NCBI GenBank assembly: GCA_033063855.1
Contig: CP093829.1
Location: 19,065,537-19,129,536, forward strand
Source of the DNA: Smittia aterrima
Lineage: Eukaryota > Arthropoda > Insecta > Diptera > Chironomidae
Direction: 5' to 3'
Length of the DNA: 64,000 nucleotides
Part shown: positions 40,799 through 54,500 of the stretch, piece after piece
Position numbering within the stretch: the stretch's first letter is position 1
How the letters are laid out: each line of letters begins with the position of its first letter
Notes under the pieces: model-generated
Told to the model about the DNA's origin: nothing
Databases searched by the model: none
What the model saw: the letters and a program-made list of their open reading frames with translations, nothing else
Translations under genes and position numbers: made by a program

Positions 40799-40832
40799 TT
40801 AAATCTCGTAAAGTCCATGACGACATTCAAGA

Positions 40833-42460
40833 TTACACCCAAATAAATTTAGGAGCATCTGAACACACAGAGTCACAAATAGTTTTTTCGATGTTTCTTA
40901 GTTTTCCAATTATATTTGCATCGTGAATAAATCGAACTAAGGTTGAGTTGAGATTCTTATTCGCTGCATATAAGTCATCAGAGAACACACCAATGCTGAA
41001 ATATTCCTGCTCAGGTTCCGGGCAAATATCCCAGCCTCGCCCTTCGAACACTCCAAGTTCTCCAATCAAAAAGTTATATTTAATGTCAAGGAAAAGTTCT
41101 AATTTGTGTTGCGCTTGAAGTCTGACTAAGCTATCCTTACATTCAACCTGGAAAGTTAAAATTTGAACATGAAAGGATTACAAATATTAAATTTTTTAAA
41201 CTCTTACTTTGTCTGTTGTGCAAGGATATTCTCTTGGAATGGAATACAGATGCAATAAATTTGTTGGTTTGAGAAATTTCAATTTTTCTTCTTCATTTTC
41301 ATCAACAGCTTCCCATTCCTCTCTTCCCACTACTTCAAGAACTAATTTAAAAATAAATGAAATTATGAAAATATTTAAACTCAAAAGTTACTTACGCTCA
41401 TAAAATTCATCGCGATCTTCAAAAGCTTCAACTAAACCTTCTAACTTCGACAACGAGAAAGTCAATTGGTCTTCAGAGAATATTTTGTATTTCCTCTCAA
41501 TCAAATCTCGTTTAACTTGTTGACTAATAAACGTGTCGAATGTTCGGATCATTCCTTCACTTGGCGTTCGGTTATAGAAAGTTCCGATAAATGCAACGAT
41601 CAGTCCAACTTCTCCAAATGAAGATGAATTGCTGTCAGGAATTACTCCTTCATGACGAAAGCCTCTGCCTTCATAAACCATGCCATCATCACCAACCAAA
41701 AAATTGTAAGGGATGTCGCCATATTCCTTCATATACTTTGTCTGCAAATTTTTTACTCGAACGATGCAATTTTCCTGAAACTTTATTTTAGAATTAAATC
41801 CTAAATCGTTCAATGCTTGCTCACGGTTGAATTGCAACTCTCGTACTTGTCTCTCGTGTGAGTTAAAATAATTCTGGTGACAGGTAACGATAAGGTTTTG
41901 AGGCCTTGATCAGGAGGATCTGCATCCCATCCCCCTCGATCCACGACAATATTTATAGTTGGCTTGTTAAACAGAAAAATCATCAAAACATTTGGTCCAC
42001 TGATCACCAGCACGAAAAGAACAATTAATCCCCAAAACCACTTTTGACTCAAAATGAAGAAAAGCTTTTGGTTAAAATTGAGCGTTGGATCGCTTATTAC
42101 AAAGGCGGGATTTTTGCTATCTGCAATGATAAGAGTTATCAAAATCCATGATCCGCTTTCAGTTTTCTTGGAAATTCACTTTCAAGTGTTTACTTTAAAA
42201 TATTTTCTTCACTTAACTTCTGTTTTGTAGTTTTCGTACTTAGTTTTAAAGGTCGAGCAATTATTGAAATAATTTGTTTTAGAAATTATCACTGTAGGGG
42301 GATCAACGATTGGCGGCGCTTCATAATCAAACGACTCATTAGCTCTATTGAAAGTGCAACCTTCTGAACTTGACACGACTGAACTTGAAGCTGTAGAAAT
42401 GGTAGAAACTCTTCTGACCGAAGGTTGACGACGAATGTAATTTATTAATAAATTTGACAT
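40833..42460 (-). CDS. Transmembrane peptidoglycan recognition protein with two PGRP ectodomains (PGRP-LC/LF/LA-like)
   Basis: Predicted innate immune receptor or modulator that binds bacterial peptidoglycan outside the cell. Coding exons: 42460-42213, 42116-41825, 41774-41396, 41341-41208, 41147-40833. The GT-AG introns are 96, 50, 54 and 60 bases with matching phases, giving 455 residues. There is no N-terminal signal peptide. Residues 1-108 form a Ser/Thr-rich, probably cytoplasmic tail. Residues 109-132 are a membrane helix, so type II topology is expected. PGRP domain 1 (about 140-300) has VVDRGGWDADPP, LTHT, the conserved C177/C183 pair, YNFLVG and VYEGRGF. Domain 2 (about 310-455) has VVGREEW, KYNFLIG and VFEGRGWDI. 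In both domains the first zinc-ligand His is replaced (Thr168; Leu in domain 2), and no later His/Cys ligands are seen, so amidase activity is unlikely. An in-frame stop precedes the ATG. Two ectodomains resemble Drosophila PGRP-LF; the longer tail is more like PGRP-LC. Orthology is unresolved, so no symbol is given. Confidence 0.92.
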
Positions 42461-42500
42461 GACTCCGAATTAACTTCTTCGCGGTTTGATGATTTCCAAT

Positions 42501-42507
42501 CGACTGA
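42501..42507 (-). promoter_or_regulatory. Candidate initiator of the PGRP gene
   Basis: TCAGTCG on the minus strand matches the TCAKTY initiator exactly and lies about 45 bases upstream of the PGRP ATG. A weak AATAAAT TATA-like element is about 25 bases before it. GATA-factor words (GATAA on the minus strand at about 42551, AGATAAG on the plus strand at about 42561) lie just upstream; such sites are common in fat-body immune promoters. I saw no convincing NF-kB site close by. Confidence 0.35.
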
Positions 42508-42540
42508 GCAGTCAAATTGATTCGCATTTATTGGATTGAA

Positions 42541-45500
42541 ATAGCGAGAATTATCGGTTGAGATAAGCGACTGTGAAAAATAATTTTTATGCAGAGAATA
42601 ATAAATTTTTACACATTTCAATTGATAAAGAAAAATGATTAAAAAAAAACAGTTTAAGTAGCTTTCGTTTTAACGAGCAAGTCCATATAAGTCTTTAAAA
42701 ACCTCTTCAATAATTTTAACAAAGTAAAATGGCAGAATTTTTTTTCCAGGGTGAGAATGTTTAATTACTCTTGCCAATTCTTTCTTCTTTTAGCTTTTTC
42801 AACCCCCAAGTCTTTTATGGTTATTAATTGACTGATTATTCACTCTTTACTTTCGTTTCGTTGTTCTTACCGCCCTCGTTCTTGTATCAAGGGCTTAAAG
42901 CTACTGCTTGAACTTTACAATGGAATTACAAGGAGGATTAAAGCAGCTCCATGAGTTTCAATTGCTTTGCTCGAATCTTGATGGCGGAAGGCAAACAATA
43001 ATCGCAAGCACAAAAGCCAAACGCAGAGTGAGCGTAATAAACAAGTGTTTACTGGCAGTGGCAAAAGAAATCACAATAACTTTTCAAGTTTACGGCGTCA
43101 GATTCATCTGAGATGAGATCGCGTTTTCTTCTCGTCTTTTTATACTTCAACCGCCCCGACATCATAACTTTGTTCGCCCGGTCTCTCTCTCTCTTACTTA
43201 CTCACTTACTTTCTTGTATTATCAAAACCATGAACTCATAAAATCCATAATCGGTTTCATTCAGAAAAGAAAATTTGTTGGTAACTGAAAGAACAATTTA
43301 TGAGACGAGCAGCTTCGACTATTTCTCCTTTCTTCATACGAACATAAACATCGTAAACGGCTCGAGCCAAACAAACAAGCTTCCACTCTATCACATTTTT
43401 CTCTTGCCATAAAAAAAGACGAAGAAACAAAAGCGAGAAGCTCTAAAAACTTTCTGGACATTCGTTTATTTTGCGGTTGTCGAGGCTTTAAATTTTTATT
43501 GCTTATCTTCTTCTCTTCTTTTAAACAATGTTTTATGTTGTGTTTAGAAAATGAATTTATGTGTTGTGTTGCTATCGTACTTGTCCATTGATGTGCGGAA
43601 TTTAGCACAAGAAAATTTTCTTTGGAAAGAAAACTTCTTCTTGTTGTCTGTTCAACTTTGCCAAGGTCCCATCTGTCATCTCGAGTTTTCCTGAGATTAT
43701 CGCATCAGCAAATCAAGTTCTTCTTCAAATCCTCAACTCACAAAGCTACAAATTCCTCTTTTTTTGGAGTGAGAGAAGAAAATCTCGCTTCAACTACTAA
43801 CATTGGAATGGAATGAATGACTTGCTGAAAGAAATGTTGATCCTTCGTTAAATTGAAAATTAGAAAAATTTAAATAAACAAAGCCGATTGCGAGAGATGA
43901 ATTGTTCATGTGTCGACTTGAATTGTAATTTTGTTTCATCACCATCCAAGGACCGAACAAGGGAAAGATTCTTCTCTTATTTAAATTAATATCAAGCAAT
44001 GGCGACTCTCAACGAATGAATTTTACAAATTTACGCATCTCCCGACACAGACGAGAGTCTCATTCCGATGAAAATTAGGGAGATCCTCGCATTACTTAAT
44101 ATTTCATTAGAGATAAAGATTCGTTGTTGTTTTCTTTGCTTTGAGGTTTCTCTCGTCCGGAGCCCTTGGGGCAACTCATCGTCGTCGATAGATTACAGCG
44201 AGATGTTTGTTGATTCAAATCATGAAGCTCAAGCGCACCCCCCGAACATTTTTATATTTGCTAATCAAATTTCCATTCAAAAGCAGATCGCCGCCGGACA
44301 AATATTTTCACATGCCTAGTAAAATGACTGTTTGCCCAATCGTTACCCAATAAACTGGGAAAAGAAGCAATGGGAGGGAAAACCGCACACGAGAAAAACT
44401 GCGAGATTGCAGTTCATTGCAGGCGAGGGTGATCGAAATAATATCGAGCGTCATATTCATAGTGATATCGCCTAAATGCCAATAAAGTTCATTCAAGAGT
44501 GAAACATCAGAAAGATAACAAACAGAAAAACACATTATGAACCCTCAGAAATAAGTCGAAACGTTCGTCGAGGCCTGTCCCCGTTTGCACAACTGGAAAC
44601 AATTTTTTTTCCCTTCGCAACACTGAGAGCGATGAGAACTATGAAAGAAATGAAAAAATATGAAAATTCTGTAACACTGTGAGCGAGTTCTATCTCCGGA
44701 TCGTGTTTTTCTTTCGACAATGCCTAGAGCCACTTGATTCCCTCGTCATTTTAGAGACGATGAATGAAAATAAAAAATTGCTAACTCGGATATCAACCCT
44801 CGGTGAAAAATAGATGAGGAAAATTATCAATAACGAAGATGCGGAGGGAGCAAGAATCGACGAGGATGAGATAATAGGGAAACGCATCATTGACTTTGGA
44901 AATTATTATTGAAATAATTTTGATTGTTATTACTCTCATTAATATCTCCTGACAACCCCATCCACACTCCACGTCATCGTTCCTCGCTCAATCATAAGTG
45001 GGCGCTTCTCATTTTCAATGATGACAGTTGAGAAAGATGGAAATGATGAGCAGACAGATAAAATGCAATGTAATCGAAACAATCGCGAGAGGTGATTGTT
45101 AATTAGATTCCATTCTACAATCATTGTTGGTTTATTTGTTAAAATGATTAATTAACTTTCTGTGACCTTCATTACAATGACAACTTTTATTTCCCTGAAG
45201 GGAAAAATGTTTTAAATATTGAACTTTCGAAATAACTTTTTAAAGTAAATGCATTAAATAAATAGAAAATGTAAGATAACTAATTCAACTTTGTCTGTTT
45301 GCTTGGCTCTCAATGAATTTTTGATAGATCAGCTGAAGATATTTGCTGTAGATTATTCCTGAGAAGTTGAACAGTTTATTGCCCTCGGGATTGAAACGTT
45401 TCCATCGACATCAAAGTATTTAATAACAATTTTCCTCCTTCCAACGTCGTCTCTATGCAAACAATCCAAAGAGAAAACAAAAACACTTTTGATGACCAAC

Positions 45501-48500
45501 CCAATGAGTTTTATTATGCCCCGAGAAAATCCTCAATTATGTGTTTAGATTGTGGATCAATTTTTAATGTTGTCTCTTCGCCCATTATTCGTCTCTTCAA
45601 GCCATTATCCGAAACACTCATTTGTATTTTAACAACAACAGACGCTCTCAAGTGTTCTTCCTTTTGTTGCTTTCATGAAATATTGATGATGACTTGTCAT
45701 AAGCATAGAAATTTCATTTATTCAGTATATGAGCCAAGGATGCATCAGCCAGGCTCATTCCAGTAGAAGTTAGTTAAGGAAGAAGCGGCGTGAGAGCGAC
45801 GAGTGAGAAATTGCTGACGGGCATCGAATTAATTAGAATTTTTCTAATTAATCGTATATCACTGGAGTAATCGAGGTAGGTGATGGCCATCGAGGAGAAA
45901 GAAGATTTATATCGCTATCACTAATGCGATACTTAAGTGTAAATGATAGCGTCGAGGGAGACTGGATAATGGATTGTCGATGGGTGGAGAATTATTTTTC
46001 CAATAACTGTTCGCATCATTGGAATCGAAAGCATTTAACACCTGCTGCATCGGTAAATTGTCACCTATCGTGCTCTGTTGTTGTTCTTGTTGTTCTCTCA
46101 TTCTCATTTTGTACATTTCACATCGAAAGTAAAGCGATACCGCAGAGAAAGATCAGAATCTACGAGCGGCGAGGCATTCTCTCGAAAGTATCGAAAGCGG
46201 ATGTAATTCCATAAATTAGGAAATGAGAGTTTCGTTACAGCTATCGGAAGCTCGAAGCTCCCTTCGAGTGGAAGTGGCGAAAAAGTCAATTTCGATTTTA
46301 CCTCGAAGCGCGCCAACCGAAAACAAGAACAGTCTAATGTGTCGCTAAAGCTTGTTCGAACATAACATGGCAACGGCTTCTTCTTTTTTCCGTGATGAAA
46401 ACTTTTTTCTTCGATCATCTTCTTGTTCTCTCTCGACTGCGGAAATTATCTACGGAAGGAGGCCCAGTTGAACGATAAACAATAACAATGGCAATGAAAT
46501 ACATGAAACATCGTTTCTTGGAATCGAATACGAAAGTTTACTTCATTACAATGCAATGAACCTCTTGGGGGAGGGCTTTTCGAAACGTTATCGACAAATT
46601 ATCGATCCTTAATCTACCGCACACATAAGAGAAGTCAAATTTGATCTCGGGCAAATTTATTTATTGTTCAATTATATTCCCATATTTTATCGAAGGGAAA
46701 GGTTCATTGCAAACGGTAATCACATCGTGCGAATGAAAGTTTTACTGTTGCTGTCGAAGGATTATTTTACAAACATAAAATGTAATCCACAAGCTAGCGG
46801 TGAAGTCTCGAGAGCAGTTAAACAAAATGAATTTTCCGATCTCGATGGCTATCGTAAAGTAAAATATTTATTGCAAAATGTGTTTATTGTCCTTCATCAG
46901 CCGATGAGAAAGAGCTTTGTTAATTCACATGTTTGAAACTTCAAAGTTTTCAAGTTTTACATCGACACAACAAACTATTTCGTCTCTGTTTACCTCACCC
47001 AAGCACTCGAAGTCTCGCACAGGAATTCAGCCACACAAAAAGTCTCTTTCAGGTTATCGTTATCGATATCATGATGGCTTTGTCATCACATTCATGACAA
47101 AATCAACTAATCTGTATGATTGAGCATGAAATAAGCATGCAGGATTGAATCGATCGGAACGAGTTTGAAGAAAGGAAAAAAGGAGACGCAATAGATAAAT
47201 CGAATTATTATGATATTTGGAACGGCATTTCCTCAAGGATGATTCTTTTTCGTGCCGTTCAACCGTAAATCTTCCCTCTCAATCCAAATCATTTCCCCAT
47301 TAAATCATACATCTTCACAAAAATATTTTTTTCGAGGCAGCAGAAAAACTCAATTTAATTTTTTTTCTGCTGCAAAATTGAATCAATCACTCATCAAAGT
47401 CTCCCATTGCAAGTTATTTTCATGCTATGAGCTTCGAATGCGAAATTTCAAGTCAAGAAATGCAAGTCGTCGTCTTAAGAGTCACGAGACGGAAAGCAGA
47501 ATTATTATCTGACAGTGGAAAAGTTTGTGCACGTTCCGCCTCTCCGCAGTTAGTTTTCCTCTGATGACAATGTAAACGCACTAGAGAGCAGAAAGTTTGC
47601 CGTTCCATCATCTTCCAGTGACATTTGCGATTAATACTGACGAAGGTAATTTAAACGCAAAACTCACTTGAAAGAACTTTTCTACTTCTGCTTCAAATGA
47701 AATATTTCCACTGAGTCTGAAATTATTTCAATCGTGTGCTCTGACTTTTACAACAATTTATCGAATCAAGTGCCTGAGTTTTGGCTTTCAAATCGAGGGG
47801 AGGTTGACAATCGAGAGGGAATAAATTAAGGAACCGCTTTTTTGTTTGCCGAAAGACAGAGGAAGCATGCAGCATGACACGTGGCGTGTTACGAGTGTGA
47901 AATGACAAGTCTTTATTTGTCATTGAAAAATCTCAGTGTATCATCAGTCGCCCCTCGACTTGACTGGCAAAGCCAGTGAAAGCGAGAATAAATGACACAC
48001 GTCAATTGAAAGAGAGAAAGCAATGATTCATGCTCACTACGCAAAACAATGGAGAAGTATAATTGATCTGCTTTTGTTTATTTCTCCTTTGTTGATGATG
48101 AAAAGATGATCCCAAGCTCACTTTTAAAAGCATAGCCGAGAGAAAAACTTTTTCATTACAGCGACACACCTCTCAGTCAAACAATCTCGTTTTTGTTCCA
48201 AGTAAAGTGGAATTTGATATTGTCCCGAGTCAAGCAGAAAGCAATTCGCACCAGCGGGGCTTTTTGCTCAATTGGAATGACAGAGAATTCAAAGAATTGT
48301 GGGCGACCTTTCGAAAGTAAATATCATTTGACTTTTCAATCGACATGAATCAAGAGCTAGTTGAGTCGAGACATTGAGATAGAGCATTCCAACGGACGTT
48401 CTTAATAGAAATATTTATCAAAACGGCAGACAAATAGAACAAGAGCACTCATAGACAGAAGAGTTTTAAAATTTATTTAATTTTAATTAAACTTTTGAAT

Positions 48501-51500
48501 GGAATTCCAATTACCAATCGAAATAGCAAACTCGGAGGATTATTTTTCAGTGATGATTGCCTTTGAGGAAGAATTCTTGTCTGAACTTCAGCGAATGTTA
48601 CTTTATTTGACTTGTTATCCTCTTCTGCTTCGTTCCACCCTGTTCGGCATCAACAAAGAAAGAAATGTTAATATGAGTTTAAATTAAAATTTCCGCAGAA
48701 GTTTCAGCAGGGACGAAGTTCGAGGAATATATTGAGACCTGTAGCACTTTCATCGCTAAACGCCACTGGATTGAATCACGACACGGAACCCCTTTTCCTC
48801 TTTTTCTTGCCTTCTCTTAATGGAAACATCCTCATCAATCTTTCAGACTTTAGACACACAACGACTTTCCCTGTAACGAAAATCAAACACATTTTTAATT
48901 TAAATTCAAATTTTTATCTTCTCGTTTCTTTTTTTCTTCCTTTTGTGCAACCTCTCTCTCTTCTCTTGCCATTTACGATCCCCTTTTGTGCGCCGAAGAT
49001 GTCGCTTGTTGAGTGCTTTAAAGTGAAATTATTCAGTTTCCTTCGCATCTCTCCCAGCTCACTTCATGTTTTCTTATCATTCACAAGATGCGATATTTAA
49101 TAAAATTATAAAGTTTAATGTTTCTTCCCCTCATAGACTGCTCTATCTCTTTCTTTCTGTTTCTATATCCCCAGAAGACTTTTTATCCTTGCAGTGAGGG
49201 TGGCCATTGTCTCAACTTTATTCAATCAACTTGTTGCCACTTTAATTCATTTTAAAATTTCTAGTCAGCCCTAATCGCAATGATCTCAACATGCAACTCA
49301 CATATTATTACAGTTGAAGGAAACTATGCAAGCTCCACTCTCTATCAAATCGTATATTCCAGAGATTCAATGTTCGTGTTTTCATTTCTCTGTCTCGCCT
49401 CCCCTATCGCGTCTCGAATGTAGCGAAAAGAAGAAAAGCAAGTTGTATCATATTTAATTTCTTTCTCTTCTCGAAATCGAAGAACGTCATTCCCTGTTAT
49501 GCATTTTATTCCACCTCTTGCTCTGCTCCCGAAAGATATCTCGTCGAGATATTTGAAAAGCCATAGATTACCCTCATTTCATGTGAAGCGAGGAGGAGAA
49601 ATAAAATTTTATTCGATTCGAGGGTTGATGGCAATTGTGCGAAATAAATGATGGAATAATTCGTTTATTGCAACAATGAGACAATATAAGCGATCGGAGA
49701 CAGAAAAGATGAAATGAGTATTTGTTGGTTTTCCACTTGGATTGAAGGGAAAAGATGAAAAATAAAATCGCAATATTTCACTCCCTTGCCTTGTGCGGAG
49801 TGTTTTATTTTTATTCGCTTTCGTCGTTGTTTGTGAGAACGAAGCTGGTGGAATATGAATGGAAGGAAAAATGCAGAAAGGGGAATCGTCGACAAGTAAC
49901 GTTGAATGATCGTCGACTTGGGTGCAGCTTCTGTTCAATGAAGATTATCGCGTCACTAGGTAACAGACCTTTAAGAGAAAGCAAATTATAAAAAGAGGAG
50001 ATGGAAATAAATGACCAAAATGATAAGTTTCCATTCAGTAGACTGTAAAAAGTTGTTTATTTCAGGGGGATTACTTCGGCTGACGTTATTTAACACTTTA
50101 AGGATTAGTGAAATTGATGGATAATACAATTACCGATAACAGAGTCAGCATCGAAGACGTGAAGTGAAAGAAACTGAGAAAGTTTCTTATTCTGGACGCA
50201 CGTCGAAGGAGGCAAAATGAGTTATTTCTCACTCGGAAAAGTAGAGCGCAAGAACTTGTTCGGTAATGTTTCTCGTGCGGCAGAAATTAATGGAGAAACT
50301 TCTAGAATTATTAAACTGAGCTCATGTTTTTTTATTATTTATTTATTGATACATTTATAAAGAAGATTAATTGTCGAACGAGTGGAGTGGGGCGTAAACT
50401 TCCGAGGCCATGAATCTGATTTGAATTGCCTCCGACTCAAAGCTTTTTCACGAAGACTTAACAATGCTGCTCGTTGTCGCTTTTATCCGAGAGAAATTGA
50501 GCGACTTAATTTATGGCAAGTGATAATGGACGGCCGAGAACAAAAGACGAAAAAGCAAGCGACAGTAGAAGAGAAAAAAAAACTTTGCCCAATATTTCAT
50601 CGACATCGAAGTGTTGTAAAATGAACGATATCGTGAATGATTAAAATGCTTACACCGTGAACTATGAAGGCGAAGAAAAGAAATAATGTTTGATGGAGCT
50701 CCATTAAAAAAACATCCACTCGAAATCGAAATTGAATCATGTCGTCGACAACGTCGGAAAAAAATAGCTAAAGTTGGAAATCGAAGAATGAAAATCGATT
50801 CGATAAAAAAATAAAATGGAAAACTTTACTTTCTCGACAATGAAGAAGTGAAGAAGCGAAGAAAAGGAAAAGTGAGTCTCGTGCAATTTTTTTCCATCGA
50901 AACTTTTCTCTTCGTTTTATTATCGACACCCTTTGCCTTTCTGACTCTTTACCAAAAGTAAAGCAACACAACAATTTACCAAAAAGAGAGAGAAAGGAGA
51001 AAGTTCAAGAAGCAGATTGAACTTCTTACACGCTCATTTGATCCAGGAAGTCATTGTCAAGTGAATTCCCTTTCCTAATGAAAATTTATGGCCGCGTGAT
51101 CATTCCACAGAAGAGAAAAGTAATAAGTGAAGATTGACTTTGAGAAAGAAAAGTTTTTGAGATGTTGCGATGAACAACGTCGCGTAAAAAAAAATAAAAA
51201 CAAATGAACTCGGGATGGAAAAATTCATTTGGCAGTAAAAGTTTCTTTTTCGTCCTGAAGCAAAGTCGCTTTTATTTGCCGACACGAAGCAGATATGACA
51301 ACGATGACTTATATTCATGCTTTTGCGTTTTGAGGTGTAGCAAAAGTTCTCTGTCGCCCGGGTAAGTGAATAAGTCATTTCATGTATTGAGAAAGTTTCT
51401 CGTTTCGTTTTTGCTTCCGACGGTGTCTCGCGAACAATAATTCACTTGATGTTTGAGTTTTTAATCAAGCAAAATTACTTTAAACTTTCAAGCAGTTTTT

Positions 51501-54500
51501 CAAAAGTTTAATCCCGTGATTTCTGTTCTGTTCGTCGTCGTCGTCGTTGAAGTCGTGCGGAATTCTGCTGAACATTCGCTTCGACTTATTTATGGTTGAG
51601 AGAGTCATTTTAAAGAAACAAAAAGTGGAGAATGGAGAAGGAGGAAACTTTTTGCATGAGTGCATGATACGTTTTCAGCTCGAAACTTTAGCTTGAGTTT
51701 TACAAAGATGAGAAACTACGTGAAGGGAAAAACTTGCTGTATGATAAGCTCTTTCTTTCGTTCTAGTCTCGGGCGAAAGTTTTACGAAACAGCACGTCAA
51801 ATAAATCTGCCACATTAAATCGTCTAATAATCGTTTCTCTCTCGAATTTTATTCTTTTTCTTGTGGTGGCCGCAAGAGAGTCTCGTTCTACATGACACTA
51901 AACAAGTCTTAAGAGGATCTTTGCGGAGATGTGTCAGACACACGTCTCCTAACTCGTAAATCTAGAGCGAAACGAATCGAGTGAATGATGTCTTGCTTCA
52001 ACCGGTCCCCAGTGTGAGTTGACGTTAATTTAAACGGCTGACAGAAATATCGCAGACTTGCATTTCACCTGAAATCCTTAGCTTTTGAGTTATTGCTTCA
52101 GGAACACCTCAAGACTTCCCGCCATCTGCGACGCAACGGCACAATTTCTCAACGGGTAATTCAGTTAAAGTAAGTTATGTGTTGTATGATAAAATCTTTT
52201 TCACGTCACGCAAAAAAAAAGTGAGCGAGTGAATTTCATTTTCCGCCTTCAAGCAGGCAAACAGCAAGCACTTCACAGTGAGCGGTTTCTTATCGAACCT
52301 TTTTTCCTAACAGGAATCGTCTGAATAATTAATGTCTCGGTTGACGCAATTAAGATCAGTTTAATCAAAAAAGAAAACATTTCATTTACTTCATCGTATC
52401 CGTCGGCGAGTCAGCCACTGTTTTGGGTTTCCGCACTTATCGTCCGAAGCTTTAATCGTTGATCGACAGGAATTTCGGATGAACTTTGCACCTTCAGCGA
52501 TTTATTTGTTTCTTGAAATAGCAAGCGAACACAATTAACAGCGAAAAGCTCACCTCTCGAGTCAAGTCGAGCTGAAAAGCTCCATAAACTTGCGTAAACA
52601 TCATAAATATTTCAGTTATCGCGCTCGTAGAATCTTGACAGTCAAAATTATGCCCTGATTGAATAATGCTTTCGCATTTGTAAGCGAATTCATGCTCAAA
52701 CATTTTTCGTCGTCTCATCGCCGTGCCATTCATGAATAGAAGAAATCCGTGCTACGAGAGAGAAGGGAGACATCGTCCCGGCTTCATCTAGTGAATCATA
52801 AGAAATTATAAATTTAAATTGCTAACGATTATTAACGTTTGTCTCTTTCGCTCGCTATCTTTCTATTGCTTTTCGTTCCGACCAAGGTGGAAGAGATGAA
52901 AATACATTGAATTATCAACTTGAATTGCGGGGAGCCACATAATGAGATTCTCCAAACCGACGTTGAGTCTTTTGCATGTTACAGTGGAATAATTGAAATA
53001 TCATCAAACACTTCGTTGATTCTTGACGCTTCAAACCTTCGGTGAAAAGAATTTTTCCTTCGCTTCGAGTCCTCGGGAAATTGGATACGGTTTGCACTAT
53101 TTGGGGCATATCAAATTAAAACGAAAACACCCAAGGTGTCATTCATTAATTACGGAATTCGTTAAGGTGCGATGGGATTACTCGGCTCGATTTCAACAAC
53201 TCGACAAGGCTGAGGATTTCAGGAGAAAGTATTTTTAAACTTCATGTTAAATGAAAACAAAAATCATTCAGAGGAGATTGAAACCAATAAATTTCTCAGT
53301 AACCACAACGATCCCAAATTAATAGAAACATATGTTTCAATTATCCATTTGCAAGGCTCTGACCCCTTAGGCAACAGAAACAGGTTCAAATAATTTATTT
53401 ACTCGCACTAACTTATCGACACACGAGCCTCATCCATTGTTGTTTTAAAAAGCAATTAAAAGTGTTTGTTCGGCGTATTAAATGTCGTCCTATAATGATA
53501 ACGACGTCAATTATAAAGCAACGTTCATGATTTCAATGTTTCGAGTGAGTGAACGAGCGAGCCAACGAGAGAAGAGCAAAACTCACTCAACGAGCAAATG
53601 CCATTAGATTTTATATGCTTCGAAATGTAATAAAAAATTGAAACAATAAACAACATTAAATGAGACTTTAATTTAGTTGGAACAACATTTATGTTTGTTC
53701 GATTAATTAAAAAGCTGAAATTGATTTTCCGTCCGTCTCTCTTCTCTGACGTTTTTCACTACTTCTTCTTTCACTAAAAGCTTCTCCCTCGGCACTTTCT
53801 TCGCCTTGAAAGCAAACAAATATAAAAAAGCGACGAGGAAAACTTCTCGCTCATATGCGATGAAGAATTCGACCTTGTACTTGACGCAAAGTTGAAAAGA
53901 ACCTTTAATACGTTTATCGGGATTCAAAGCGTCTTACACATGTTTGCTATGGAGAACACACAGCGGAAAAGCAAAGAAAAATGTAATTAAGTCAAACCAA
54001 ATACGCGGGGGCTCAGCTGGGAGAGGAATAAAGAAGCAATATTGGGAACAATCCATCGAAGAGGGTCAACGATTTAATGATGAAGAAGAAGGATAGGAAC
54101 ACACGTAACTTAAATCTGAGCCATTCTCGTGTTTACCGTCATACAATCTAACGAATGCCCTTGAAATAGAAAAATTCTCCTTATGTAACATGATGTCGCT
54201 TTTATATTTCGCATAGCGTGCCTTTGGCAGGAGATGTTTATTCTGCTTGTCCACAAACATTTGCCATGCTCCTACATTTGCCTGTTTCCTTCACCAACAT
54301 TTTATCTGAAAATAATTCTGATTTTTATAACAATAATTACGTCAAAAGCAACATTCTGACCCCGATCATGAAACTATTCCGACTTTCTATCGTCCGTCGC
54401 AGCAATGTTTAATGTTATTACTTTGTAGCAAGCTCTGGCGAACGAGGAGCGACGTTTTCGGGCTCTGCGAAAGGTGAAACCTATTAAGTTTTATTTCTGA

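Noticed and set aside
40833..41069. Second PGRP domain as a separate gene
   Set aside because: No start codon or promoter fits between the domains, while exons 3, 4 and 5 join with matching phases through short consensus introns.
42345..42527. 60-codon minus frame starting upstream of the PGRP ATG
   Set aside because: It is in a different frame from the PGRP tail and overlaps it; the 42460 ATG leads to the spliced reading frame.
48732..49100. 122-codon plus frame rich in Leu, Phe and Ser
   Set aside because: Low-complexity pyrimidine-rich DNA translated as hydrophobic residues; the apparent membrane segments are composition artefacts.
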